Assembly: GCF_900103665.1 (NCBI RefSeq)
Contig: NZ_FNGY01000007.1
Coordinates: forward strand, 310,001 to 374,000
Direction: 5' to 3'
DNA from: Pedobacter steynii
GTDB lineage: Bacteria > Bacteroidota > Bacteroidia > Sphingobacteriales > Sphingobacteriaceae
DNA: 64,000 nt
The position numbers and the translations under genes were made by a program. Numbering within the stretch: position 1 is the stretch's first letter; the number at the start of each line of letters is the position of its first letter. The notes below the pieces were generated by a model. It had not been told where the DNA came from and ran no database searches. It worked only from the letters and a program-made list of their open reading frames with translations. Of the stretch, positions 53,551-63,020 are shown piece after piece.

Positions 53551-54816
53551 TTATCTGAAATTTAATTTTAGATGATGCTGATCTGTATAGGAATATTGAA
53601 TACCGAAACCATAGAGGTCTATGATCGCTTTCACTATGGCAAGTCCAAGACCGGTACTGCTTTGCGCCTGACTGTCTTTTTTAAAGCGCTTAAAGACCTT
53701 TTCCGGATCCAGCGCAACAGAACGGCCGGTATTGCTGATGACTAAACCATTAGGGCCAATCGATACGTTAACCGTCCCTCCTGCAATATTATGAGTGATG
53801 GCATTTTTAAGTAAATTAGAAATTAATATCGCCGCCAGGTCTTTGTTCATTGCAACTTCCAGCGGGCCTTCTTCCTTCAAATGAACCTGAACAGATTTTA
53901 GCGCTGCAAAGTCTTCGTACTCTGAAATCAATGTTTTTGTCAGCGTGGTGATGGAGAGCAGGGCCACTTCTCCATATTGTTTATTTTCAATTTTCGAGAG
54001 TAGCAACAGAGATTTATTCAATCTGGTAAGCCTTTGCAAAGTGCCGATTACCTGTCCGATGGCCTCCAGATGCTGATCCGAAAGGTCTTCATTTTCTGCC
54101 AGCAGTTCCAGCCTGTTCAGGCTGATGGCCAGAGGTGTTTGTAATTCATGTGCCGCATTTTCTATAAACTGCTTCTGACTTCCGTAAGTGCCGACAGATT
54201 GTGCAACCAAACTCTCTACTGCTGCATTCAGCTCTTTAAATTCTTTCACTTCGGTCCTGCCAGTTTCTATTCCCTGGTCTTTATCCAGCCGGAACGCTTT
54301 CAATCTTTTGAGCAACAGATAAAATGGGGTCCATATTCTTCGAAGCAGGAGGTGATTGATCACAAAGAAGCTGACTAATATAGCCGTATAGAGCCAGATC
54401 AGACTATACAACAGGCTTCTCACGAGGTCGTCCTCCTCCACTGTAGAAGATACCACCTTCATTTCGTAATACTTATTGTCCTTGTTAAACACGGTGGTCA
54501 GCATCCGAAAAGGCTCCATATCTTCCTCATTAAGGGTGTACATGAGCGTGTCCTGATACTTATCTTTAAATTTCAGTCCTGATTTTTCGGTCACCTCTTT
54601 GATCTCATAATTGTGCTCAGAAAATCCCGATCGCTGAATGATTCCGCTGTCTTTCTCCACCCGCTGTATGACCAGCATTTTATTATTTTCGAGTCCGTCA
54701 TCAAGGCTGTCCTGCACTTCATCAATCATATTGAAATAAAAGAGGACCGCCCAGATGCTGATCACCAGCAATAAAGCTATAGAAAGGTATTTAAGTGTGT
54801 AATTCAGCAGGTTCAT
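53551..54816 (-). CDS. Sensor histidine kinase
   Basis: This 421-residue kinase has TM1 (about 9-29), a periplasmic domain (about 30-133), TM2 (about 134-155), a HAMP-like linker, DHp with His 223 in AAHELQTPLA, and a GHKL domain (N-box LLKNAITHN, then GLVISNTGRSV and STGLGLAIVKAI). It overlaps the response regulator stop by 4 bp. The periplasmic region may be read by the PepSY-like proteins downstream; that link is inferred. Confidence 0.93.
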   Translation of the reverse strand: MNLLNYTLKYLSIALLLVISIWAVLFYFNMIDEVQDSLDDGLENNKMLVIQRVEKDSGIIQRSGFSEHNYEIKEVTEKSGLKFKDKYQDTLMYTLNEEDMEPFRMLTTVFNKDNKYYEMKVVSSTVEEDDLVRSLLYSLIWLYTAILVSFFVINHLLLRRIWTPFYLLLKRLKAFRLDKDQGIETGRTEVKEFKELNAAVESLVAQSVGTYGSQKQFIENAAHELQTPLAISLNRLELLAENEDLSDQHLEAIGQVIGTLQRLTRLNKSLLLLSKIENKQYGEVALLSITTLTKTLISEYEDFAALKSVQVHLKEEGPLEVAMNKDLAAILISNLLKNAITHNIAGGTVNVSIGPNGLVISNTGRSVALDPEKVFKRFKKDSQAQSSTGLGLAIVKAIIDLYGFGIQYSYTDQHHLKLNFR

Positions 54817-55490
54817 GCGACCACCAGTTTATAACCGATTCCATATACGGCCTGAACCTCTATGCCAGCCAGTTTTTCTTTAAGTTTCTTACGGAGGTTC
54901 TTAATTTGGGAATAGATAAACTCATAGTCATCTGCTCCGTCCATATAATCACCCCAAACCTGTTCTGCCAATGCGGTTTTATTGACCAGGCGGTTTTTAT
55001 TTACAGCGAGGTAGCTTAGAATGTCGAATTCTTTACGGTTCAGTACCAGTTCATCCCCGTCGATCCAGACCTGGCGTTCATCAAGGTCAATTTTAACATT
55101 CGCATGTTCAATGGTATTTTTACCGTTCAGTGATTTTCTTCTCAGCACAGATTTGATGCGTGCATTGAGCTCCGCAATATGAAAAGGTTTCACGAGATAA
55201 TCATCCGCGCCCATCTCCAGGCCTTTGATCTTATCTTCCAGGGAATCTTTCGCAGAAATGATAATCACGTTATCAGATTTGTTCATTTGTTTTAGCTCGG
55301 CCAACAGATCCAGACCAGTTCCATCTGGCAACATAATGTCGAGCAGGATACAATCGTATTCATAGGAAACGATCTTTTCTAAAGCAAGGACATAACTGCC
55401 GGCAGTTTCTACCAGATAGTTTTCTTTTTCCAGTGACTGGCGGATTACTTCCAGCAGATCGATCTCATCTTCTACAACCAATAGCTTCAT
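54813..55490 (-). CDS. OmpR-family response regulator
   Basis: This protein has 225 residues from the ATG at 55490 (MKLLVVEDE); the frame runs on to 55511. Receiver Asp 51 (LLDIMLPDGTG) and DYLVKPF Lys are present, followed by a winged-helix DNA-binding domain (LNRKEFDILSYLAVNKNRLVNK, then YEFIYSQIKNLRKKLKE). It is the first gene of the regulator-kinase pair and is 39 bp downstream of lspA on the same strand. Confidence 0.93.
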   Translation of the reverse strand: MKLLVVEDEIDLLEVIRQSLEKENYLVETAGSYVLALEKIVSYEYDCILLDIMLPDGTGLDLLAELKQMNKSDNVIIISAKDSLEDKIKGLEMGADDYLVKPFHIAELNARIKSVLRRKSLNGKNTIEHANVKIDLDERQVWIDGDELVLNRKEFDILSYLAVNKNRLVNKTALAEQVWGDYMDGADDYEFIYSQIKNLRKKLKEKLAGIEVQAVYGIGYKLVVA

Positions 55491-55529
55491 GAATACAAAA
55501 TTGGGTAACAAAACCGGAAAGATCCGGGA

Positions 55530-56048
55530 TTAACTATAGCTGGCATTTGCAAGCTTCCTTCTTGAGAAGGAATCGATCATGATCAGCAGCATGCCCAACA
55601 TAATGGAAAGGTCCGCAGCATTGAAAACACCGGTTTGAAAAACAACAAAGTCTATGTGAAGAAAATCCGTTACAGAGCCATAAATAATGCGGTCATATAG
55701 GTTTCCTGCCCCGCCACCGATGACACAGCAAATCCCAAAAGTCAGTAAGGGCGACAGGTTTTTTCGGGTCATCACAAAATAAACGCCCATCAGCAGGACG
55801 GCTAAAGGCAGCAATAAAAGCAGGACGAACTTAATGCCGGAATGAAGCGAATCGCCGACGCTTAAAAAAGCACCTGAATTTTCTACATTGGTCAGGGTAA
55901 TCTTATCGCTGATGATCTTGATATTTGCATTGGACTGCACATGTTCTCTTACGATAGATTTTGTAATCTGATCACAACCGATATTGAACATAACAATCAC
56001 CAGGATCAAAACTTTCCCCGCCAAACCGCTCCACTTCATTTTTTTCAT
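55530..56048 (-). CDS. lspA: Lipoprotein signal peptidase (SPase II)
   Basis: This 172-residue protein has the four-helix LspA layout. Catalytic Asp residues are D128 (GSVTDFLH) and D146 (VFNAADLSIMLG); other conserved blocks are GCDQITK, ENSGAFLS and GGGAGNLYDR. It cleaves prolipoproteins before the lipidated Cys, needed by the many lipoproteins in this window. It precedes a two-component system and may be co-transcribed with it, which is an unusual setting; Bacteroidota often carry more than one lspA. Confidence 0.93.
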   Translation of the reverse strand: MKKMKWSGLAGKVLILVIVMFNIGCDQITKSIVREHVQSNANIKIISDKITLTNVENSGAFLSVGDSLHSGIKFVLLLLLPLAVLLMGVYFVMTRKNLSPLLTFGICCVIGGGAGNLYDRIIYGSVTDFLHIDFVVFQTGVFNAADLSIMLGMLLIMIDSFSRRKLANASYS

Positions 56049-56214
56049 TGTCTTTCGTATTGTCTGTTAATAAGGACTCAACTGATAAATGCCATAATAA
56101 TTTCCCATTGGCAGCTCAGCTGATAAATATAGGAATTGTAATTTTGAATTCAAATGATACAAGTAATGCTTTAGAATCAGATATTAGCATTTATTAACCT
56201 ATAAAACATCCCAG

Positions 56215-56697
56215 ATGAAACAAATTTTCTTTTCATTTCTTATCACTGCATTTTCACTAAGCGCATTTTCACAGGGACTCCCTGCCGGCTCGGTTATTCC
56301 TAAAGCTACTTTTTACAAGGCAGATGGGACCAGCTTTACGACAGATCAGATTCCTAAGGGGAAGAAATCCCTGATCATGTTTTTTGATGCGACTTGCGGT
56401 CATTGTCAGACTGTGGCGACCGACCTTTCAAAAAGCAGCAAGGAATTGTCTGGCGCGAACCTGTATCTCGTTTCACAGGATGTTTTTCGATCCATCAATT
56501 ATTTCATGGATACCTATGCAAAACCCCTAAAATCAATGAAGAATGTAACGAACCTTCAAGACAAGGACTATGTTTTCATTCCGTTGTTTCATCCGAAACA
56601 ATACCCTTCATTATACCTTTTTGGCGCAGACAAGAAATTGATCCTTTTCACCGGAAATGAAAAAGATGTGCCTAAGCTCCTTAAATTGGTTAAATAA
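56215..56697 (+). CDS. TlpA-like secreted thioredoxin-fold protein
   Basis: This 160-residue protein has a signal peptide (about 1-19, FSQG). The CGHC active site (C61, C64) sits in FDATCGHCQTVATDL, within a thioredoxin fold with a central SLIMFF strand and a C-terminal YPSLYLFGADKKLI segment (cis-Pro region). It is probably an envelope thiol-disulfide reductant or redox carrier. A TAATTTTG -7-like box lies at 56139-56146. Confidence 0.87.
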   Translation: MKQIFFSFLITAFSLSAFSQGLPAGSVIPKATFYKADGTSFTTDQIPKGKKSLIMFFDATCGHCQTVATDLSKSSKELSGANLYLVSQDVFRSINYFMDTYAKPLKSMKNVTNLQDKDYVFIPLFHPKQYPSLYLFGADKKLILFTGNEKDVPKLLKLVK

Positions 56698-56738
56698 GGT
56701 TCTTAAACACATCTTTTAATTGTTGGTATTACCGGGTA

Positions 56739-58874
56739 TTATTTTTTATAAGTAATACCCATATTGTAAAACAAGAATGCCCAGCGATCGGCAATCTCTT
56801 CTATCGCCTTATCTGTAGGTTTACCGGCGCCATGTCCGGCATTGGTCTGAATGCTGATCAGAACCGGGGCATCACCTGCCTGGTCTTTCTGTAAATTTGC
56901 TGCAAATTTGAAGGAATGCGCCGGAACAACACGATCGTCATGATCTGCGGTAGTTACCAATGTTGCAGGGTATTTAGTTCCAGCCTTCAGCGCATGTACA
57001 GGCGAGTATTTATACAAATAATCGAACATCTCTTTAGAATCTTCAGAAGTTCCGTAATCATAACTCCAACCTGCTCCGGCGGTAAATTTATGGTAACGCA
57101 ACATATCCATGACCCCTACTGCCGGAAAGGCTACTTTAAAAAGATCCGGACGCTGCGCCAATGTCGCACCAACCAATAATCCGCCATTCGAACCGCCCAT
57201 ACTGGCCAGGTAATCTTTCGACGTGTATTTATTCGCAATCAGGTATTCTCCCGCAGCGATGAAATCATCAAATACATTTTGTTTTTGCATTTTTGTTCCT
57301 GCAAGGTGCCATTTTTCGCCATACTCACCACCACCACGAAGGTTAGCTACCGCATAAATGCCCCCCTGGTCCATCAGAATGATATTTGCTGTACTGAATG
57401 AGGGTGTCAGACTAACATCAAAACCTCCATATCCGTACAATACCGTTGGATTCTTCCCATTCAGGACAATCCCTTTCTTATAAGTAATGATCATCGGAAC
57501 CTTCGTTCCATCCTTAGAAGCATAAAAAACCTGCTTAGACTCATAGTTTGCGGGATCAAAATCTACGCCTGATTTTTTATAAACTTCAGACTTACCGCTG
57601 GCTATGGTATACTTAAAAATAGTAGAGGGATAGACATAGGAAGTAAAAGTATAATACAACTCTTTATCCTTTTCTTTACTGCCAAATCCACCTGCAGATC
57701 CAATTCCGGGTAATTTAATCTCATGTTCCAGTTTACCGTTCCTGTCGTATTGCAATACCATAGATACCGCATCCCTGATGTAATTGGCAAATAGCTTACC
57801 TCCTCCGCTGGAAGGGCTCAGTACATTCTCCGTTTCTTTGATCAGATCTTTCCAGTTTTCAACTCCGGGACTACCCGCATCAACAGTTACCACACGCCCG
57901 TTAGGCGCATTAAGATTGGTATAGATGAACAACTTACTTCCAACATTATCAATGATGTTATGGTTCTTATCGAAATTATTCACCACAGGAACAATCGCAC
58001 CATCTTTTGTTTTCAGGTCTTTGAGGTAAAGCTCATTTCCGGAAGTTGAATTTGCGGCAGAAATGACGAGATAGCGTTCATCTTCCGTTAATCCTGCACC
58101 AATATAACGTCTTGGAGTTTTGTCCCCTCCAAAAATCAGCTGATCCTCTTTTTGCGCTGTTCCCAGTTTGTGGTAAAATAATTTATGGTATTGCGTCAAA
58201 CCGGAAAGCTGGCTTCCTTCTGCCGGCTTATCATAGCTGCTATAATAAAAACCATCGTTTCCCTGCCAGGAGATCCCTGAGAATTTAACATCGGTTAAGG
58301 TTTCTCCTACGACCGTTTTATCTGCCGATTTCATGACGATGACTTTCGTCCAGTCGGAACCACCTTCAGACAACTGATAGGCCAGCATACTTCCATCTTT
58401 TGAAAAGTTTATTCCGGCAAGCGAAGTGGTCGCATCTTTAGAAAAAGTATTTGGGTCCAGGAAAATCTCCGGCTCCCCTCCTTCTTTCTGGCGGTACAAT
58501 ACACTTTGGTTCTGCAGTCCGGTATTTTTATAATAATAAGTATAGCCGCCTTCTTTGAATGGCTGAGAGTACTTCTCATAATTCATCAAATGTTTCAAAC
58601 GTTCTTTAATGTCGTTGCGGTAAGGAATTTGCGACATGTATCTCTGGGTCACCACATTCTGTGCTTCTACCCATTGTTTGGTATCGGCAGAACGGTCATC
58701 CTCCAACCACCGGTAAGGATCGTCTACATTCGTTCCAAAATAGCTGTCTTTTACGTTTTCTTTTTTCGTTTCCGGATAATTCATAGTCTTCTTTTCTGTA
58801 TTACTGAGCTGTGCCTCCGCAAAAACCGGAAGCATAGTTGCCAGAAATATCAATGCGTTTTTTGAGTTTTTCAT
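56739..58874 (-). CDS. Prolyl oligopeptidase (S9A), secreted
   Basis: This 711-residue serine peptidase has a signal peptide (about 1-21, AEAQ), an N-terminal beta-propeller (about 75-420) and an alpha/beta hydrolase domain with Ser 562 (GGSNGG), Asp 646/647 (HDDRVVPAH) and His 681 (AGHGAG). It cleaves short Pro-containing peptides; the signal peptide places it in the periplasm. It is monocistronic. A second copy of its 5' leader lies upstream. Confidence 0.95.
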   Translation of the reverse strand: MKNSKNALIFLATMLPVFAEAQLSNTEKKTMNYPETKKENVKDSYFGTNVDDPYRWLEDDRSADTKQWVEAQNVVTQRYMSQIPYRNDIKERLKHLMNYEKYSQPFKEGGYTYYYKNTGLQNQSVLYRQKEGGEPEIFLDPNTFSKDATTSLAGINFSKDGSMLAYQLSEGGSDWTKVIVMKSADKTVVGETLTDVKFSGISWQGNDGFYYSSYDKPAEGSQLSGLTQYHKLFYHKLGTAQKEDQLIFGGDKTPRRYIGAGLTEDERYLVISAANSTSGNELYLKDLKTKDGAIVPVVNNFDKNHNIIDNVGSKLFIYTNLNAPNGRVVTVDAGSPGVENWKDLIKETENVLSPSSGGGKLFANYIRDAVSMVLQYDRNGKLEHEIKLPGIGSAGGFGSKEKDKELYYTFTSYVYPSTIFKYTIASGKSEVYKKSGVDFDPANYESKQVFYASKDGTKVPMIITYKKGIVLNGKNPTVLYGYGGFDVSLTPSFSTANIILMDQGGIYAVANLRGGGEYGEKWHLAGTKMQKQNVFDDFIAAGEYLIANKYTSKDYLASMGGSNGGLLVGATLAQRPDLFKVAFPAVGVMDMLRYHKFTAGAGWSYDYGTSEDSKEMFDYLYKYSPVHALKAGTKYPATLVTTADHDDRVVPAHSFKFAANLQKDQAGDAPVLISIQTNAGHGAGKPTDKAIEEIADRWAFLFYNMGITYKK

Positions 58875-58981
58875 CAGTATATAATTGTTTTTTTAATGGG
58901 TATGAAGCGATCATGCGCCTATTCATTACTGTTTGTAAGCGGTATGCTTATGATGGTTTCATCAGTATATAATTGTTTTTT
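58869..58981. repeat. 25-bp direct repeat over the peptidase start
   Basis: The same 25 bp occur at 58869-58893 and 58957-58981, 88 bp apart. On the minus strand each copy is an A-run, TATATACTG and ATGAAA. The proximal copy contains the real start codon of the peptidase; the distal copy starts a four-codon dead end. Confidence 0.7.
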
Positions 58982-59206
58982 ATTGATTGATGAGCATCAA
59001 GCCCGGTTCATAATATCGCCTTAACCGCAAGATCATGCTCCGCGTTCAGCTGTTCCCTTGAAATCCGAATTTAAGTAATACTTTCTCAATCTTCAATTTC
59101 TAAACTTAAAATTACACGGAAATAGAAATCTTAATAAATAATTCCGATTATCAGTTTCCTTGCATTATTATTGCACAGAGAGGATAAGAAACGATTTCAA
59201 TTTTTA
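58875..59206. other. Divergent intergenic region of about 330 bp
   Basis: It holds the distal copy of the peptidase leader repeat and AT-rich DNA before the WG/Sel1 gene. I saw no gene, no RNA gene and no consensus promoter with confidence. Confidence 0.5.
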
Positions 59207-61735
59207 ATGGCGCACAGAATATACTTATACAACTTAAACCAGGGACTTCTTCCGGAAAAGGTCGCAGCTACCATAGAAAGCCCGGACTTTTTAACAAACA
59301 TCCTGGCAGGAATAGGTGGCAATACAGAAAACAATCTGCTGATGACAGAGTGGAACTATGAGTTCCCTATTTTTCTACATCCTTTATTTGCACATGAGCC
59401 CATAATTTCAACACCTGTATTCAATGGGACGGATGGTGGAATCTATTCACCGGCCGCTTTGGGAATTCAGCGCATCAAAGCATTTTATGAGTTCATAGAC
59501 CAACATAAAGCACAACTCATTGACGATGAAAAGGCCTTTGATCTGGCAAAAAAACGCATCTTTAAATTTCTTGAAGAAAAGGTTATACATGATTTTTTTC
59601 ATCTTGATGCCTGGGATGTCTTTAATATGGATGAGGTCCCGCATAAAATACAGGCCATCAAACTTCTGAATGACATCAATACCACCAATGCCATCCTAAA
59701 AGAAGCGATGGCACAGGACGATCCTTCCTTACTGGACAACTGTCCTGAATTTAACCAGGGGCCACTTCAATTTCAAAGCTTCAAACCCTACCTGAACCAC
59801 TCCGGCTATGATTATGGCTGGGAAGTGATCAGTTCTGGTGTTTATGATGACGACGAAGAGGAAGAGAACGATCACCCTAACCAGGTTTTTTATACAGAAA
59901 ATGGTTGTAAAGGGATCAAAAACGATACAGGGGAAATCCTGATCCCGGCAAAGTACGATGAAGTTTATTATTTCCCGGAGGGAGAAGAACTCGCTGTCGT
60001 TCAAAAGAACGGCAAATATGGTTATGTCAACCGTCAGGGAGAAGAGCTCCTGCCTTTACAGTTTGATGATGCTTACGATCTGAGCAAAGGCATCTCCACC
60101 GTAAAATTAAATGACAAATATGGATTCTTCCAGCCTTTTAAAAACCTGGATGTCGCCTTTCTCTATGATGACATCACAGACCTCAGCCTGGAACCTTATT
60201 ATTTTAACGTATGCAGGGAGGACAGCTGGGCAGTGGTCAACGCAGACAACGATATCTTACTCCCTTTCGAATACCTGAAAGAACTCGATTGTCACCAATA
60301 TGACGGCTATAACCTATATTCAGGAATACTGAAATCCGGTAAACAGAAATGTTTCTTCCTTCAGGATCTTCAAAAAATAGGAACAAATAAAGTCACAGAT
60401 GTACAATGGGCCGGTTTTGAAAAAGAACAGCATTTTTTCGTTCCGACAGAAATCGTACCTGCAGGAAATAAAAACAAACTAAAACTCCGGTCTTTGATCA
60501 GACAAGATGGCGAAACCATCCTACCCGCTGAATATGAAGAGATCAATTATTGTAGCGGAAGCCAGGTGTACATCCTGAAACAGAAAGGGAAATTCGGACT
60601 TTTTCGTATTGCAGAAGGTACCTTGCTCCCCTGTATCTACAACCGTATAGATGAGCTCAATGAAGCTTGTTTCCGTATATTTCAATCCGGAAAAGTCGGC
60701 CTTTTTGATGCGATTGATGGAAGAAACACATTCATCAGTCCGCAATTTGATTCCATGCGGGACTATATCCGCAGAGATAAAGATGGCAGCTGGGAGATTC
60801 TGGGCTTTCTTGAAAGCAGTGTATTTCTGGTCTATAGCGATCAAACGATGAGGGCCGTAGACCATGAAATCGCCGCCAGACAGCTCTCCGCAGGTTACCA
60901 TCCGGAAAGTCTGGCTGAGGAACAAAGAAAAATCCTGGCTGATCTGGCAGGAACAAATGCGCCGGCACTTGACCTTTACCACAAGGGATCAAAAGCCCTA
61001 AATGAGGGAGATATCGACAAGGCTTTAAAATACCATCTGCTTGCAGCTGAAAAAGGGGATGCTGACTCCATGAACGACCTGGGCTTTATTTACAGCAGCA
61101 ATGGCCCTCATTACGATGCCAACAAAGCTTATTTTTGGTATCGAAGCGGACAAAAAGCAGGCTCTGTAGATGCAATGAATGGATTTGCCATCTGTCACCT
61201 CAATGGAATAGGTGTAAAACAAAATATTGACCAGGCCATCCGCTGGTACGAAAGAGCTGCAGAATATGGAAATGGCAGGGCACATGCAAATCTTGCCGAC
61301 CTTTACCTGGATGGCATATGGGTTGAGCAAAATCTGGACAAAGCATTAAAACATTATCAACAGGCGGAGCAGCTTAATTTTCCCAGTTACGGCCGGCATG
61401 CCTATGTACTTTTTCTAAAAGAAGACTATGAGCCAGCGATCAGTTACTATAAAGCAAGTGCAAAAGAAGGTGATGGGCAATCTGCTTATAACCTCGCCAC
61501 CATGTACGAACTGGGCCAGGGCTGCAGGCCGGATAGCCGTAAAGCGTTAGCCTTTTATCATCAGGCACTGGAACTTGGTCAGACCGACACTTATCTGGAG
61601 CTGATCAGACTGTACCGCTACGACAACGAAGTAAAAGACGAAGGAAAAGCGCTGGAGATGGTCACTTTAGCCAGAGCCGCAGGAATTAATCCCCCGGATG
61701 AGGATCCTCCAAAAAAGCGTGGATGGTTCAGTTAA
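59207..61735 (+). CDS. WG-repeat and Sel1-repeat protein
   Basis: This protein has 842 residues from the ATG at 59207; the frame also opens at a TTG at 59171. It has no signal peptide, so it is likely cytosolic. Residues of about 225-560 form several WG repeats (YTENGCKGIKNDTGEILIPAKYDEV and KNGKYGYVNRQGEELLPLQFDDA). Residues of about 585-830 form at least five Sel1/TPR-like repeats (HLLAAEKGDADSMNDLGFIY, then WYERAAEYGNGRAHANLADLYLDG). The N-terminal 200 residues are unrecognised. Both repeat types mediate protein contacts; the fusion suggests a scaffold. Confidence 0.85.
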   Translation: MAHRIYLYNLNQGLLPEKVAATIESPDFLTNILAGIGGNTENNLLMTEWNYEFPIFLHPLFAHEPIISTPVFNGTDGGIYSPAALGIQRIKAFYEFIDQHKAQLIDDEKAFDLAKKRIFKFLEEKVIHDFFHLDAWDVFNMDEVPHKIQAIKLLNDINTTNAILKEAMAQDDPSLLDNCPEFNQGPLQFQSFKPYLNHSGYDYGWEVISSGVYDDDEEEENDHPNQVFYTENGCKGIKNDTGEILIPAKYDEVYYFPEGEELAVVQKNGKYGYVNRQGEELLPLQFDDAYDLSKGISTVKLNDKYGFFQPFKNLDVAFLYDDITDLSLEPYYFNVCREDSWAVVNADNDILLPFEYLKELDCHQYDGYNLYSGILKSGKQKCFFLQDLQKIGTNKVTDVQWAGFEKEQHFFVPTEIVPAGNKNKLKLRSLIRQDGETILPAEYEEINYCSGSQVYILKQKGKFGLFRIAEGTLLPCIYNRIDELNEACFRIFQSGKVGLFDAIDGRNTFISPQFDSMRDYIRRDKDGSWEILGFLESSVFLVYSDQTMRAVDHEIAARQLSAGYHPESLAEEQRKILADLAGTNAPALDLYHKGSKALNEGDIDKALKYHLLAAEKGDADSMNDLGFIYSSNGPHYDANKAYFWYRSGQKAGSVDAMNGFAICHLNGIGVKQNIDQAIRWYERAAEYGNGRAHANLADLYLDGIWVEQNLDKALKHYQQAEQLNFPSYGRHAYVLFLKEDYEPAISYYKASAKEGDGQSAYNLATMYELGQGCRPDSRKALAFYHQALELGQTDTYLELIRLYRYDNEVKDEGKALEMVTLARAAGINPPDEDPPKKRGWFS

Positions 61736-62123
61736 TTCCTAAAGAATCCAGGTAATCATTAACAATGGGAATATCCGCAGCTGCCCAATCGCAACCCCGC
61801 AATGCGGATGTTTCCATCCAGCTATAGGAAGCATGCTCTTTTAATACCACATCACCGGCAATAATCCGGCAGACAAAGGGAATCAGCCGGATAGAAAATT
61901 CCGGATATATGTGTTGATGGGCTGCTCTTCCGGACAAAATCTGAATATCGACATTCAGTTCTTCTTTTATTTCCCTGATCAGACAATCCTCAGCACTTTC
62001 TCCCAGCTCGATCTTTCCACCCGGGAATTCCATCTTCAGCGGCAATAACATGCGGGTACTCCGCTGAGCAACCAATACTTTTCCTGCTTCATCTATAATA
62101 ATTGCACAACAAACATCAATCAT
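61728..62123 (-). CDS. Nudix hydrolase (MutT-like)
   Basis: This 131-residue protein has a Nudix box from Gly 36 to Val 58 (GKIELGESAEDCLIREIKEEL) with Asn in place of the final Gly. Its size and the N-terminal ALIDE-like strand pattern suggest a MutT/NTP-PPase role in cleaning oxidised nucleotides; specificity is not determined. Its 3' end overlaps the WG/Sel1 gene by 8 bp in convergent orientation. Confidence 0.87.
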   Translation of the reverse strand: MIDVCCAIIIDEAGKVLVAQRSTRMLLPLKMEFPGGKIELGESAEDCLIREIKEELNVDIQILSGRAAHQHIYPEFSIRLIPFVCRIIAGDVVLKEHASYSWMETSALRGCDWAAADIPIVNDYLDSLGIN

Positions 62124-62329
62124 AGCCGAAGATAATTTTTTATCCCTATATTCACTTCATATTACTTCTTAATACATATCTAAACAGGATTTCTAAAAAT
62201 CCGGCCTTGTAGACAGGAAAGCTACTGAGTCAGTCAAAAAACTGGCAGTAAATTACTATACCCTTTTTTTTCCTGTCTTAAATGTTCAACAATTAATCGT
62301 ATGTCATCAATTTTGTCATTAAGAACAAT

Positions 62330-62968
62330 ATGAATGTTCCTATAAAAGTCGCCCTGATCGGCGCAACCGGTAAGGTAGGAAAACCCCTGCTTAAACAATT
62401 ATTAGACCAGGGATATCAGGTAAAATCCCTGATCAGAAAACCACAGTCTTATTCCATTACACACCCTTCCATGGAAATTGTGGCTGGAGATATTAAAGAC
62501 CTGGAAACTGTCACCGAACTCGTTAAAGGTTGTGATGCAGTGATCAGTGTGATCGGGCAACTCAAAGATGAGCCCCTGATTTCGAGCCTTGCCGCATCAA
62601 ACCTGATCCATGCAATGAACAAGGAGCAGATCAGCCGTTACATCTTCTTAACCGGATTAACCCTGGATATGCCGGGAGATCAAAAAAGTGCAGCCAACCA
62701 GCAAGGCTCAGCATGGATGAAACAAACCTTCCCCGTCGTAGTCGCCGACAAAGAAAAAGCTGTTGAACTGTTACAGCAGAGTAATATCGACTGGACGATT
62801 GTCAGGCTTCCCTGGATCGAAGAAACGGAAGAAAAGAAGCAGTTAGTGGTTGATCTTCAGGATTGCCTGGGAGAGAAAGTAAGTACCGCCGGACTTGCGG
62901 CCTTCCTGATTGAACAGCTCAGTGATCCCAGGTTTATCAGAAAAGCGCCTTTTGTAGCGAGTATCTAA
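62330..62968 (+). CDS. NAD(P)-binding atypical SDR protein
   Basis: This 212-residue protein has a Rossmann fold with GATGKVGKPLLKQLL (about 11-25), a VAGDIKDLETV segment (about 51) and a VISVIGQLKD loop. It matches NAD(P)H-binding proteins of the NmrA/atypical SDR type, which may be flavin reductases, epimerases or redox sensors. There is no catalytic Tyr-Lys pair in the usual place. It is monocistronic with a terminator. Confidence 0.87.
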   Translation: MNVPIKVALIGATGKVGKPLLKQLLDQGYQVKSLIRKPQSYSITHPSMEIVAGDIKDLETVTELVKGCDAVISVIGQLKDEPLISSLAASNLIHAMNKEQISRYIFLTGLTLDMPGDQKSAANQQGSAWMKQTFPVVVADKEKAVELLQQSNIDWTIVRLPWIEETEEKKQLVVDLQDCLGEKVSTAGLAAFLIEQLSDPRFIRKAPFVASI

Positions 62969-62971
62969 AAC

Positions 62972-63003
62972 AAAAGGAGTCTGTTGAAAAACAGGCTCCT
63001 TTT
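62972..63003. terminator. Bidirectional terminator
   Basis: AAAAGGAGTCTGTT pairs with AACAGGCTCCTTTT (one G-T) around a GAAA loop and is followed by T residues. It lies between convergent genes. Confidence 0.85.
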
Positions 63004-63020
63004 TACATCAGGTGTATTTT

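Noticed and set aside
56734..56760. Weak GGGTATTA/TAATACCC hairpin at the peptidase stop
   Set aside because: AT-rich 8-bp stem without adequate stability or a T-run; not called as a terminator.
62211..62278. 10-bp inverted repeat (AGACAGGAAA / TTTCCTGTCT) separated by 48 bp
   Set aside because: The wide spacing and low-complexity T-run give no clear function; it could be chance.
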